Made by a program: the position numbers and the translations under genes
Part shown: one piece after another, positions 24,322 through 33,581 of the stretch
Layout: each line of letters begins with the position of its first letter
Numbering within the stretch: position 1 is the stretch's first letter
The notes under the pieces: generated by a model
Seen by the model: only the letters and a program-made list of their open reading frames with translations
Databases searched by the model: none
What the model was told of the DNA's origin: nothing
Assembly: GCF_900185715.1 (NCBI RefSeq)
Contig: NZ_FYAS01000007.1
Span: 248,001-312,000 of the forward strand
From: Allobosea sp. CS1GBMeth4
GTDB lineage: Bacteria; Pseudomonadota; Alphaproteobacteria; Rhizobiales; Beijerinckiaceae
Direction: 5' to 3'
Length of the DNA: 64,000 bases

Positions 24322-25619
24322 CTCGTCCCGCCGCGGTCCTGCCGCGCCTGTCGCTCGCCGAGATTGAGAACCAGCATCTCGACGGCACGATCAAGGGCGT
24401 GCCGCCCGGCGCCTCTTTGCGGCTCGGCGATGTCGGCCGCCAGGGCTGGAACCTCCTCGCCGGTGATATGCCGCTGCCGCTCGCCGTCATTCGCGAGAGC
24501 GTCCTCGAGGCCAACAGCGCCTGGATGGCCGCCTTCACCACCGCCAACGATCTGCTGATCGCTCCGCACGGCAAGACGACGATGGCGCCGCAGCTCTTCG
24601 ATCTGCAGATCGCCGACGGTGCCTGGGCGATCACCGTGGCGACGGTGCAGCAGCTCGTCGTCTGCCGCCATTTCGGCGTCGAGCGCGTCATCCTCGCCAA
24701 CCAGCCGGTCGGCCGGCAGGAGATCGCCGCCTGCTTCGACTCGCTGGGACAACCGGGATTCGAGCTCTATTGCCTCGCCGACAGCCTCGCCGGCGTGGGG
24801 CTGCTGGCGGAGGCGGCCGCGAGGCATCGCAACGCCAATCCGCTGCGCATCCTCGTCGAGATCGGCTTCATGGGCGGGCGCACCGGCGCGCGCAGCCGGG
24901 AGGAGGCTCTGGCGGTGGCGCGCGCCGTCGCCGCCGCACCGGGGCTGCGGCTCGCCGGCTTCGAATGCTTCGAGGGCCTGCTGAGCGAGACCGGGGCGGC
25001 GGACCGACTGCTCGACGAGGTGGTCGCGACGGCCGCGGCGGCGGATGCAGAGAGGCTGCTCGGCCCCGAACCCATGGTGCTGAGCGCCGGCGGAACCTCG
25101 CTCTTCGACCGGGCGGGCGAGCGTTTCAACGCGGCCTCTTTCGCGCGGCCGGTGTTGAAGCTGCTGCGCTCCGGCTGCTATCTCACCCACGACTCGACGA
25201 CCTACACGGCTTCGTTCCGCCGCATCGCGTCGGAGACCAGCCTCGTCCTGCCGCCGGGCGGGCTGGAATCGGCTCTGGAGGTCTGGGCCTATGTCCAATC
25301 GCGGCCCGAGCGCGGGCGCAGCCTGCTGACGGTCGGCAAGCGCGACATCAGCTATGATTCCGGACTGCCGGTGCCGCTGCGCTGGTATCGGCCGGGCGCC
25401 ACCATGGCGCGGCCCGAGCCGATGCCGCCGGGGCATGTGGTGCTGGCGCTGAACGATCAGCACTGCCATCTCGGCACCCCCGAGGAGAGCCCGCTCCGGG
25501 TCGGCGACATGGTCGCCTTCGGCATCGGCCATCCCTGCACGACCTTCGACAAATGGGGGCTGCTGATGCTGGTCGACGACGCCTGGGGCGTGACCGGTGC
25601 GATCCGGACCTTCTTCTGA
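24312..25619 (+). CDS. PLP enzyme of the D-serine dehydratase / D-threonine aldolase family
   Basis: This 435-aa protein has an alanine-racemase-type N-terminal barrel with the PLP lysine in IAPHGKTTMAP (~residues 78-88). It also has a C-terminal D-serine-dehydratase-like domain with NDQHCHL and GHPCTTFDKW, whose His and Cys are the usual metal ligands. Family members are D-threonine aldolases, D-serine dehydratases or amino-acid deaminases. The start at 24312 overlaps the M81 gene end; the frame is open further upstream but only inside that gene. Its place between two M81 hydrolases suggests it handles a D-amino acid or amino acid released by them. Confidence 0.88.
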   Translation: MAVARPAAVLPRLSLAEIENQHLDGTIKGVPPGASLRLGDVGRQGWNLLAGDMPLPLAVIRESVLEANSAWMAAFTTANDLLIAPHGKTTMAPQLFDLQIADGAWAITVATVQQLVVCRHFGVERVILANQPVGRQEIAACFDSLGQPGFELYCLADSLAGVGLLAEAAARHRNANPLRILVEIGFMGGRTGARSREEALAVARAVAAAPGLRLAGFECFEGLLSETGAADRLLDEVVATAAAADAERLLGPEPMVLSAGGTSLFDRAGERFNAASFARPVLKLLRSGCYLTHDSTTYTASFRRIASETSLVLPPGGLESALEVWAYVQSRPERGRSLLTVGKRDISYDSGLPVPLRWYRPGATMARPEPMPPGHVVLALNDQHCHLGTPEESPLRVGDMVAFGIGHPCTTFDKWGLLMLVDDAWGVTGAIRTFF

Positions 25620-25735
25620 TCGGCGTTTCTCTCCATGAAACGGGCGATCCTTGACGCGGAATATGCCGCAACTACGCTTTCCGAAATGGCGCAGGCCTCT
25701 GGTCCCGCCCGCAGGCCGACGTCCGGAGGTGCGAA

Positions 25736-27244
25736 GTGCGTCTTGCCCTGATCCACATCGTGCAGGAGACGAACGACTTCAATCCGGTGCTGACGACGCT
25801 CGCCGACTTCCAGGCCTTCGGCCTCTACGAAGGCGAGGAGATCGCCCGGCATTTCGGCCATATCGGCCAGATCGGCGGCCACTATGCCGCCATCCGCGAG
25901 TCGGGTCTCGCGGTCGAAACAGTCCCGATCATCCGTGCCTGGGCGGTGGCGGGCGGCCGGATCTCGCGCGAGGCCTTCGATTTCTTCCAGGAGAAGATCC
26001 GCCTCGGCCTCGAAGCCGTCGGGCCGGTCGACGGGCTCGTCCTGCATCTGCACGGCGCCTGCGCCGCCGAGGGCATCGACGATGTCGAGGGCGAGCAGGC
26101 CGAGCTCTGCCGGCGGATCCTCGGCCCCGACGTCCCGATCCTGCTCGGGCTCGATCATCATGCCAACGTCACCGACAAGATCATGGCCAATTGCACGGCC
26201 ATCGTCGGGCACCGCACCCAGCCGCACGATGTCTTCGACACCGGCAAGGTCGGCACGCAGGTGCTGCTGCGCATCCTGACCGGCAAGCTGAAGCCGGTGA
26301 TGGCCTGGCGCAAGATCCCGCTGCTCTCGCATCAGGAGCAGTTCCTGACCTCGAAGGGCCCGATGAAGCGCTGGTTCGACCGGGCGAGGGCGCTCGAGGC
26401 CGACCCGCGCGTGCTGCAGGCCTCGAACTATCCGATGCAGCCCTGGCTCGACGTCGCGGAGGGCGGCTGGTCGACCATCGTCGTCACCGATGGCGACCAG
26501 GGACTGGCCGAACGGCTGGCGGACGAGCTCGCCGATCTCGCCTGGTCGATGCGCGACGATTTCCAGCGACGCGACGCGGTTCCGGTCGACGAGGCGGTGC
26601 GCCTGGCCGAGGAGGCCGAGCGCGGCATGGTGGTGCTGAGCGACACCGGCGATACGGTCTTCGGCGGTGCGGCCGGCGACAGCAACCTGATCCTCGAATC
26701 GATCCTGCGGCAGGGCATCCGGAGCCGCGCCCTGATCCCGCTGATCTCGCCGCGGGCGGTGGCGACGCTGGTCGCTGCCGGCGAGGGGGCGCAGGTGACC
26801 CTGCCGCTCGGCGGCGACGCCGCGACGGCGTTCTTCGAGCCGCTCACGGTGACCGGTCGGGTGCGGCGCATCGGCGGCGGCTCGATCCCGCTCGCCTTCA
26901 ATCACCAGACCGAGGTCGAGATGGGCCGCGCCGTGGTCTTCGACGTCGGGCCGGCGACCCTGCTGATCAGCGAGCTCCGCGGCGTCGCCGGCAACGTCCC
27001 CGGCGTTTACGAAGCCTTCGGCATCGACCTCGCCGACTACAAGATTGCGGTGCTCAAGACGGCCTCGAACTTCCAGTATTTCGCGCCGATCACCTCGCAG
27101 GTGATCCGCGCCGACACGCGCGGGCCGGGCCAGTCGGACGTGTTCACCCTGCCGTGGCAGCGCATCCCGCGGCCTGTCTATCCATTGGAAGCGATCAGCG
27201 ACTGGCGGGCGCATTCGTCCCGGCCGGGAGCGGGAACGGGCTGA
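25736..27244 (+). CDS. M81 (MlrC-like) metallohydrolase 3
   Basis: This 502-aa protein starts at GTG 25736, placed by GGAGG 6 nt upstream. N-terminal HIVQETNDFNP replaces the usual HETNTF-type motif. LDHHANVT and TQPHDVF supply the metal-binding Asp and His residues. The glycine loop reads DTGDTVFGGAAGDS, departing from the DNxGGGxxGD of M81 proteins 1 and 2. It lies directly upstream of a peptide-type binding-protein gene with a 31-bp gap. In the 116-bp gap before it, TTGACG (25652-25657) and TACGCT 16 bp on form a possible weak promoter. Confidence 0.9.
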   Translation: MRLALIHIVQETNDFNPVLTTLADFQAFGLYEGEEIARHFGHIGQIGGHYAAIRESGLAVETVPIIRAWAVAGGRISREAFDFFQEKIRLGLEAVGPVDGLVLHLHGACAAEGIDDVEGEQAELCRRILGPDVPILLGLDHHANVTDKIMANCTAIVGHRTQPHDVFDTGKVGTQVLLRILTGKLKPVMAWRKIPLLSHQEQFLTSKGPMKRWFDRARALEADPRVLQASNYPMQPWLDVAEGGWSTIVVTDGDQGLAERLADELADLAWSMRDDFQRRDAVPVDEAVRLAEEAERGMVVLSDTGDTVFGGAAGDSNLILESILRQGIRSRALIPLISPRAVATLVAAGEGAQVTLPLGGDAATAFFEPLTVTGRVRRIGGGSIPLAFNHQTEVEMGRAVVFDVGPATLLISELRGVAGNVPGVYEAFGIDLADYKIAVLKTASNFQYFAPITSQVIRADTRGPGQSDVFTLPWQRIPRPVYPLEAISDWRAHSSRPGAGTG

Positions 27245-27275
27245 TGGTCGATCCGAACAAGAAGAGGGGAGAGCG

Positions 27276-28817
27276 ATGATGAAGCTGTCGCGACGTCAAG
27301 TCTGCATGACCGGTCTTGCCCTGGCGGGAGCGGCGCCGCTGCTGGCCGCCGGAGCGGCAGCGGCTCAGCAGCTCAAGGGCGGCACGCTGCGCGTCGCCGT
27401 GTTGAGCGAGCTCGCCAATTTCGACCCGCAGCAACTCTCCACGGTCAACTTCCACGTCATCAAGAACCTCTATGACAGCCTGATCGAATACACGCCGGAC
27501 GGAAAGCCGCAGCCGGGCCTGGCGAGCGCCTGGACCATCGCGCCGGACAAGAGCTCGGTGAAGCTGACGCTGCGCGACGGCGTCAGCTTCCACAGCGGCG
27601 CGCCGTTCAAATCCGATTCCGTGCTGGCGACGCTGCAGAAGGGCGCGGACCCCAAGCGCGGCAAGAACGTCTTCTCGACCATGTCCATCGTGAAGGACTG
27701 GTCGGCGCCGGACGAGCGCACGGTCGTGATCAACTTCAAGGCGCCGGCTCCGGAGCGGCAGATCCTCGATCTCCTGCAGTTCCTGATCCCGATCGATCCC
27801 AAGGGTATCGACACGGTCGAGACCATCCCGGCCGGCACCGGACCCTACACGCTGGTCAACCGCGCGGTCGGGCAGGGGCTGACGCTCAAGGCCAACCCGA
27901 AATACTGGCGCGAGAAGCAGCCGATCGCGCAGGATCTCGTCTTCACCGTGTTCAGCGAGGACGCGGCCGCCACCGCCGCGCTGGAATCGGGCGCGGTCGA
28001 CATCGTCTACAACGGCTCCTCGCGCAGCGCCGTCCGGCTGAAGGGCGCGGGCTACCAGGTCTTCGCCGGCCCCGGGCCGCTGGTGCAGGTCTTCCGCATC
28101 AACTCGACGCGCGGCCCCTTCCGCAACAAGTCGTTTCGGCAGGCCTTCAACCATCTGATGGATCGCGCCAGCATCCTGCGTGTCGGCTATGCCGGCATGG
28201 GCAAGGTGGTGGCGCTGCCCTGGGCGCCGGCGAGCCCGGCCTTCGACGAGGGCTACACCAAGGCCTACGCCTACGATCTCGACAAGGCGAAGAAGCTGAT
28301 CGCCGCCTCCGGGCTGTCGGCAGACGAGATGAAGGGCTGGAAGCTGCTGGTCAACGGCAGCGACGAGCCCTCGATCGCGATCAGCCAGATCGTGCAGGGC
28401 TCGCTGCAGAAGGTCGGCATTCCGATCGAGCTCGACATGCGCCAGGGCGCCGAATACGTCACGGCGCTGCTCGGCGGCGACTTCGCCGCGACCTTCGGCG
28501 CGGTCGGTAACGTCCAGAAGTTCCCGTCCCGCGTCACGACGAATTCGATCTACCGCACCTCCGGCAATCCGATCCTCAAGGATCCGCACCCGCACCCGGC
28601 CTATGTCGCCGCGATCGCCAAGGTGGATGCCGCGGCCGGCGGGGAGGCGGAGGTGAAGGCGGCCTATGACAACCTCAACCGCGTGCTGGTCGATGAAGCG
28701 TTCGGGATCCCGACCAATTCCTACGATGTCGGCCTGATCGTCGCCTCCGGGAAGATCGGCGGCATCACGCTCGACATCGACAACCTCTTCGTCGCCCGCA
28801 CGATCGGGTTCAAATGA
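27276..28817 (+). CDS. ABC transporter substrate-binding protein, family 5, Tat-type signal
   Basis: This 513-aa family-5 receptor has an N-terminus carrying SRRQVCMTGLALAG, a twin-arginine motif followed by a hydrophobic stretch ending AAAAAQQ, so Tat export is possible. The core motifs are LYDSLIEYTPDG, LTLRDGVSFHSG and PAGTGPYTL. It is not a close relative of the two receptors at 1013 and 19001. A strong site (GAGGGGAGAG) precedes the ATG. It is followed at once by two permease genes. Confidence 0.92.
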   Translation: MMKLSRRQVCMTGLALAGAAPLLAAGAAAAQQLKGGTLRVAVLSELANFDPQQLSTVNFHVIKNLYDSLIEYTPDGKPQPGLASAWTIAPDKSSVKLTLRDGVSFHSGAPFKSDSVLATLQKGADPKRGKNVFSTMSIVKDWSAPDERTVVINFKAPAPERQILDLLQFLIPIDPKGIDTVETIPAGTGPYTLVNRAVGQGLTLKANPKYWREKQPIAQDLVFTVFSEDAAATAALESGAVDIVYNGSSRSAVRLKGAGYQVFAGPGPLVQVFRINSTRGPFRNKSFRQAFNHLMDRASILRVGYAGMGKVVALPWAPASPAFDEGYTKAYAYDLDKAKKLIAASGLSADEMKGWKLLVNGSDEPSIAISQIVQGSLQKVGIPIELDMRQGAEYVTALLGGDFAATFGAVGNVQKFPSRVTTNSIYRTSGNPILKDPHPHPAYVAAIAKVDAAAGGEAEVKAAYDNLNRVLVDEAFGIPTNSYDVGLIVASGKIGGITLDIDNLFVARTIGFK

Positions 28818-28833
28818 GGGGCTGCGACGGCCC

Positions 28834-29730
28834 GTGCCGGCTCGCCGCGCGATGAGCGAGGCGCTGAGGTCCCTGGGGAAACTGCTGCGCCGGCTCGCCG
28901 GCCGGCGCGGGCCGGCCCTCGGCCTCGCCTTCCTCGCTCTGGTCGCGTCGGCCGCGACATTCGCCGGCGTCCTGCCGCTCGACCCGCTGGCCCAGAGCAT
29001 CGCGGACTCCCTGAAGCCGCCCTCGGCCGAGAGCTGGTTCGGCACCGACGAGCTCGGCCGCGATATCCTGGCGCGCGTCGTCTACGGCGCCCGCACATCG
29101 CTGGTCACCGCCTGCGGCGCCGTCCTCATCGCAGGGCTGATCGGCATTCCGGTCGGGCTGGTCGCCGGCTTTTATGGCGATTGGCGCGACTCGCTGCTGA
29201 TGCGCTGCGTCGACGTGCTCCTCGCTCTGCCGAACGTCCTCTTCGCGATGACGCTGATCGCGGTTCTCGGCCGCAGCCAGGCCGCGGCGCTGATCGCGGT
29301 CGGCGTCGCCGGCATACCGGGCTTCGCCCGTATCGCGAGAGCGCAGGTGATGGCGCTGCGCCAGCTCGATTTCGTCACGGCGGTGCGCAGCTTCGGCGGC
29401 GGGCCGGGCTACCTGATGTTCCGCACCATCCTGCCCAACATCCTGAGCCCGCTGGTGGTTCAGGCGATCGTGCTCGCCTCGATCGCCATCCTGCTCGAGG
29501 CGGCGCTCGCCTTCCTCGGCGTCGGCGTGCCGCCGCCGACGCCGAGCTGGGGCGAGATGCTGCGCACCGGCAAGTCCTATCTCTACGAGGCGCCGACCTA
29601 TGCGGTGCTGCCCGGCCTCGTGCTGACGCTGACGATCCTGTCTCTCGACACGATCGGCCGGGCGCTGACGGCGCTGCTCGACCATGACGAGGCGGGCATG
29701 CCGGCCGAGGCGGCGGGAGGCCGGCGATGA
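28834..29730 (+). CDS. ABC transporter permease, DppC type (second system)
   Basis: This 298-aa permease has FGTDELGRDILARVVYGAR and the EAA loop TAVRSFGGGPGYLMFRTILPNILSPL. The start is uncertain. The GTG at 28834 follows GAGGGG at 12 nt; the ATG at 28852, six codons in, has no clear ribosome-binding site. It lies 16 bp after the receptor gene and overlaps the next permease by ATGA. It pairs with that permease; no ATPase gene is present in this operon. Confidence 0.88.
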   Translation: MPARRAMSEALRSLGKLLRRLAGRRGPALGLAFLALVASAATFAGVLPLDPLAQSIADSLKPPSAESWFGTDELGRDILARVVYGARTSLVTACGAVLIAGLIGIPVGLVAGFYGDWRDSLLMRCVDVLLALPNVLFAMTLIAVLGRSQAAALIAVGVAGIPGFARIARAQVMALRQLDFVTAVRSFGGGPGYLMFRTILPNILSPLVVQAIVLASIAILLEAALAFLGVGVPPPTPSWGEMLRTGKSYLYEAPTYAVLPGLVLTLTILSLDTIGRALTALLDHDEAGMPAEAAGGRR

Positions 29731-30674
29731 CGGCCTATGCCCTGCGCCGCCTCGCCCAGATGCTGCCCGTGCTGCTGATCGCCTCCTTCGCGATCTTCGC
29801 GATGGTCTACGCCGTGCCGGGCGGGCCGGTGGCGGTCATCGTCGGCGAGAACGCGTCCCCCGAGGAGATCGCCGAGGTGAGCCGGCGCCTCGGCTTCGAC
29901 CGGCCGATGCTGGTGCAATATGTCGACTGGCTCGGCCGGGCCGCCACGGGCGATTTCGGCCTGTCGCTGCACAGCCGCCAGCCGGTCGCGCATCTGATCG
30001 GCGAGCGGCTGCCGGCGACGCTCCAGCTTGCCCTCTGCGCCATTCTCATCGCGCTCGCCATCGGCATCCCCGTCGCGGTCGCCAGCGCGGTCAGGCCGCG
30101 ATCCTGGCTCGACCGGGTGCTGAGCGGCTGGAGCGCGCTGGCCCTCGGCGTCCCGACCTTCTGGCTCGGCATCCTCCTGATCCTGCTCTTCGCCGTCGAA
30201 CTGCGCCTGCTGCCGTCGGCTTCGCGCTATGTCCCGCTCTGGGCCGCGCCGCTCGAGGCCCTGCGCAGCCTCGCTCTGCCGGCCCTCACGCTCGGCGTCT
30301 ATGTCTCGGGGGTGCTCGGGCGCTTCCTGCGGGCGTCGCTGATCGGCGAGGCGCGAGCGGATTATGTTCGCACCGCACGTGCCAAGGGCGTGCCGGAAAG
30401 GCGCATCGTCGGCCTGCACATCATGCGCAACGCGCTTCTGCCCTTCGTCACCATCGTCGGGCTGATGATGGCGAACTTCATCGGCGGGGCGGTGGTGACG
30501 GAGGCGGTCTTCACCTATCCGGGCCTCGGCCGCCTGCTGATCCAGGCGATCACCACCCGCGACTACCCGCTGATCCAGGGCTGCATCCTCGTGATCCTGA
30601 TCGCCTATATGCTGATCAACCTGGCAGTCGACATGCTCTACGCCTGGATCGACCCGCGGATCGAATACCGATGA
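29727..30674 (+). CDS. ABC transporter permease, DppB type (second system)
   Basis: This 315-aa permease starts MTAYALRRLAQMLPVLLIAS, the usual DppB N-terminal helix. It has six predicted membrane segments and an EAA loop RTARAKGVPERRIVGLHIMRNALLP. It ends WIDPRIEYR, typical of the family. The gene order permease C then B is the reverse of the first system. The stop lies 5 bp from the stop of the convergent IclR gene. With no ATPases encoded beside it, the channel must use ATPases from elsewhere, possibly those at 4590-6774. Confidence 0.92.
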   Translation: MTAYALRRLAQMLPVLLIASFAIFAMVYAVPGGPVAVIVGENASPEEIAEVSRRLGFDRPMLVQYVDWLGRAATGDFGLSLHSRQPVAHLIGERLPATLQLALCAILIALAIGIPVAVASAVRPRSWLDRVLSGWSALALGVPTFWLGILLILLFAVELRLLPSASRYVPLWAAPLEALRSLALPALTLGVYVSGVLGRFLRASLIGEARADYVRTARAKGVPERRIVGLHIMRNALLPFVTIVGLMMANFIGGAVVTEAVFTYPGLGRLLIQAITTRDYPLIQGCILVILIAYMLINLAVDMLYAWIDPRIEYR

Positions 30675-30679
30675 GCGCC

Positions 30680-31483
30680 TCAGCGCGTCGCGCCCGCCGG
30701 GTGCGAGCCGAGCCGGGCCGAGATGCCGGCCGCGACCTCGCGCAGCCGCATGCCGGCCTTGGCCGCCAGCGAATGCGGCATCCGCATCAGCGGCGCCGAG
30801 ATCGACAGCGCGGCGACCGGATAGCCGTCCTCGTCGAGCACCGGCACGCCGACGCACATGGCGCCGTCCTCGTTCTCGCCCATCTCCGTGGCGTAGCCTG
30901 TCCGCGCCACCTGCCGCAGCTGGCGCTCGATCTCCTCGCGCTCGATCAGCGTGCGGCCGGTGCGCTCGGTCAGCGGCAGGTCGAGCTGGCGGCGGCGCTC
31001 GGCCTCGGGCAGGAAGGCGAGAATCGCCTTGCCGAGGGCGGTCGAGTGCATCGGATGGCTCTCGCCGATGCGCGCCTGCATCCGGAGCGAACGGTTGGCC
31101 TCGATCAGGTCGATGTAGACGATCGTGCCGTTGCCCTTCACGGCGAGGTTCACCGTCTCGTTGAACTCGTGCATCAGCTCGATCATCGCCGGGCGCGCGA
31201 GCTCGCGGATCTTGCTGACGCTGGCATCGGCGCGGGCGATGGCGCGCAGCTGCGGGCCGAGATTGTAGCGGTCCGTGGCGCGGTTGTGGTCGAGGAAGCC
31301 GGCGGCGGTCAGGGTCTGCAGGTAGCGGAAGGTCGTCGTCTTCGGGATCCGCAACTCCTTGCTCACCGCGGTGAGCGCGATCTCGTGCCCCTGGCGGGCG
31401 ACGAGCTCCAGCACCTTCAGCGCCTTCATCACCGGCTGCACGACGTAGGGATTGTCGTGGGCCCTCGCAGCTGTCTTCGGCAT
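30680..31483 (-). CDS. IclR-family transcriptional regulator
   Basis: This 267-aa regulator has an N-terminal winged helix (ALTAVSKELRIPKTTTFRYL, ~residues 38-58) and an IclR effector domain (GESHPMHSTALGKAILAFLPEAE, ARTGYATEMGENEDGAMCVG, VAALSISAP). The start MPKTAARAHDNP at 31483 is chosen because the 50-codon upstream extension crosses the divergent promoter region and is not conserved in type. Convergent with the permeases and divergent from the aminotransferase gene, it probably regulates one or both; the effector is unknown. Confidence 0.9.
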   Translation of the reverse strand: MPKTAARAHDNPYVVQPVMKALKVLELVARQGHEIALTAVSKELRIPKTTTFRYLQTLTAAGFLDHNRATDRYNLGPQLRAIARADASVSKIRELARPAMIELMHEFNETVNLAVKGNGTIVYIDLIEANRSLRMQARIGESHPMHSTALGKAILAFLPEAERRRQLDLPLTERTGRTLIEREEIERQLRQVARTGYATEMGENEDGAMCVGVPVLDEDGYPVAALSISAPLMRMPHSLAAKAGMRLREVAAGISARLGSHPAGATR

Positions 31484-31616
31484 GGCCGCTCCGCTCGTCC
31501 GGTGGGAAGAGATCGCATAGCCAGTGCGAGCAAATTCCGCAAGGCGAAACCTCTGTTCCTTTACACGGTTCAGGCGGTCTGGTCTGGTCGTTCCGACGGC
31601 AGCGGAGGGCGCGCGC

Positions 31617-32930
31617 GTGACAGCGGACGGCATCCATCAGGGGGCGACACTGCGCTTCGAGGAATCGGCGCGGCGGATCGCCGAGAACGCGCGCTTCATC
31701 GCCGGCGGCGTGAACAGCAATTTCCGGCTCGGCATGGCTCCGGGCCCGTTGGTCTTCGAGCGCGGCGACGGCGCCCATCTGATCGACGTCGATGGCAACC
31801 GGATCATCGACTATTACTGCGGCATGGGGGCGACCGTGCTCGGTCACAACCCGGCACCAGTGCTGGAGGCGGTCAGGACGCAGGCGGAGAAGGGCATCCT
31901 CTTCGCCGGGCAGGCGCCGATCGAGTACGAGGCGGCCAAGCTGATCTGCGAGCGCGTTCCGTCAGCCGAACGCCTGCGCTTCGGCTCCTCGGGCTCGGAG
32001 GTGGCGCAGGCGGCGATGCGCCTCGCCCGCGCCGCCACCGGCCGGCGCACCATCGTCAAGTTCGAGGGGCATTATCACGGCTGGTTCGACAACATCCTCT
32101 GGTCGACCGCGCCCGGCCTGAACGCCGCGGGACCGGAAGACGCGCCGACGCCGGTGATCGGCAGCAGGGGGCAGGACCCGGCGGCGGGCGAGGGGCTCGC
32201 CATCCTCGGCTGGAACGATCTCGCGGCGCTGGAAGCGCGCCTCGCCCGCGGCGACGTCGCGGCGGTGCTGATGGAGCCGGCCATGTGCAACCAGGGCGCC
32301 ATCGCGCCGGCTCCCGGCTATCTCGAAGGCGCGCTCGCCGCCTGCCGCAGGCATGGCGCGCTCCTGATCTTCGACGAGGTCATCACCGGCTTCCGCCTCG
32401 CCCGCGGCGGCGCGCAGGAACTGTTCGGCGTCACGCCCGATCTCACCATCATGGCCAAGGCCATCGCCAACGGCTTCCCGGTCGCGGCGATCGCGGGCAG
32501 GGCCGATCTAGTCGACCTGTTCGCCGACGGCGTGCTGCACGGTGGCACCTTCAACGCCCAGCCGATCGCGATGGCGGCGATGGTCGCGACGCAGGCGCTG
32601 CTGACGCCGGAGCACTACGAACGCAGTTCCATCCACGGCCGGCGCCTGCAGGACGGTATCCGGACGATCCTGGCCGAAGCGGGGATCAAGGCGCAGGTCG
32701 CCGGCTTCCCGCTGATGTTCCATGTCGCCTTCGGGCTCGATGCGCCGGCACGGAACTATCGCGACGTCGCCCGCTCGGACAAGGCGGCCTATGGCCGCTT
32801 CGCCCATGCGCTGCTCAGGCGTGGCGTGCGCGTGCTGGAGCGTGGCGCCTGGTTCGTGTCCTCGGAGCATGACGGGCCGGTCGTCGACGCCACGCTCGAG
32901 GCGGTCAGGGGCGCGGCGAGCGAGATCTGA
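31617..32930 (+). CDS. Class III aminotransferase (glutamate-1-semialdehyde aminomutase-like)
   Basis: This 437-aa fold-type I PLP enzyme has IDYYCGMGATVLGHN, FGSSGSEVAQAAMRLAR (cofactor phosphate region), VKFEGHYHGWFD, IFDEVITGFR (Asp253 to the PLP ring) and Lys281 in IMAKAIANGFP. The family includes HemL and many catabolic transaminases. The setting beside IclR and the M81/ABC cluster argues for a catabolic role rather than haem synthesis. Start GTG 31617 is fixed by GGAGGG 7 nt upstream; the open frame back to 31524 lacks a site. A 133-bp promoter gap separates it from the divergent IclR gene. Confidence 0.88.
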   Translation: MTADGIHQGATLRFEESARRIAENARFIAGGVNSNFRLGMAPGPLVFERGDGAHLIDVDGNRIIDYYCGMGATVLGHNPAPVLEAVRTQAEKGILFAGQAPIEYEAAKLICERVPSAERLRFGSSGSEVAQAAMRLARAATGRRTIVKFEGHYHGWFDNILWSTAPGLNAAGPEDAPTPVIGSRGQDPAAGEGLAILGWNDLAALEARLARGDVAAVLMEPAMCNQGAIAPAPGYLEGALAACRRHGALLIFDEVITGFRLARGGAQELFGVTPDLTIMAKAIANGFPVAAIAGRADLVDLFADGVLHGGTFNAQPIAMAAMVATQALLTPEHYERSSIHGRRLQDGIRTILAEAGIKAQVAGFPLMFHVAFGLDAPARNYRDVARSDKAAYGRFAHALLRRGVRVLERGAWFVSSEHDGPVVDATLEAVRGAASEI

Positions 32931-32966
32931 GGGGCGCCGCCCGGATAGCGGCCGCGGGACCGCCCG

Positions 32967-33581
32967 TCACCAGGGGCGGCGCGGACCGGTGTCGATGTGG
33001 ATCAGCCCGTTCCAGTAGACCTTGTGGCCACCGACCTCGGGCAGGGCGCGCGCCCATTCCAGGACGGTGCGCGGCCTGATGCCGGGCACCCGGAAATCCA
33101 TCGCCTCGCAGCGCTTGTGATAGGAACCGCGCCGCGCGCGCCAGGGTGGCCGCCAGGTCGAGGTGACCTTCACCGCCCCGTACTTGTCGGAAATCCTGCC
33201 GAGGATGTCCTTCAGGACCGGCGGCAGACAGGCGATCGACGTGCCGGGATCGGTCGAGATTCCAGGCTTGTCGGGCTTCTCGTCCGGATCGAAGGCGGGT
33301 TCCTCGCCGGCCTGGCCGGGCGTGCGCTGCGGCCATTCCGGTCCCTCGTCGTCATCGGGCTGGGCGAGGGTGGGCGAAGGCGTCGTCGTCAGGCTGGCTT
33401 CGACCGGCGGCTGGGGGACCACGACGATCGCGGGCACGCCCGGCTTCGTCTGCAGGTCGAGATCGAAGGGGCGTTCGGGCGGGAGCGGCGCGAGCATCAT
33501 CTGCTGCGCCCGAGCCGCCGCCCCGAGCATCGCGAGCGCGGCGCAGGCGCCCGCCAGCACGGTTCCGCGCAGCGCGCTCAT
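32967..33581 (-). CDS. Exported M15-like (DUF882-type) peptidase-fold protein
   Basis: This 204-aa protein starts MSALRGTVLAGACAALAMLG with a cleavage site near AARAQ. A long Pro/Asp/Glu-rich linker (~30-100) comes next, then a C-terminal domain with SYHKRCEAMDFRVPG and IHIDTGPRRPW. The His-x6-Asp ... His pattern is the zinc site of M15-type D-Ala-D-Ala/L,D peptidases (YcbK/VanY-like), so a periplasmic cell-wall role is likely. A 77-codon upstream extension is Arg-rich and rejected. It is convergent with the aminotransferase gene and divergent from nuoA, and looks unrelated to the catabolic block. Confidence 0.75.
   Translation of the reverse strand: MSALRGTVLAGACAALAMLGAAARAQQMMLAPLPPERPFDLDLQTKPGVPAIVVVPQPPVEASLTTTPSPTLAQPDDDEGPEWPQRTPGQAGEEPAFDPDEKPDKPGISTDPGTSIACLPPVLKDILGRISDKYGAVKVTSTWRPPWRARRGSYHKRCEAMDFRVPGIRPRTVLEWARALPEVGGHKVYWNGLIHIDTGPRRPW

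Noticed and set aside
29684..32872. A 1,062-codon + strand open frame
   Set aside because: It shadows a permease, the IclR regulator (antisense) and the aminotransferase, and its composition is low-complexity Arg/Ala.
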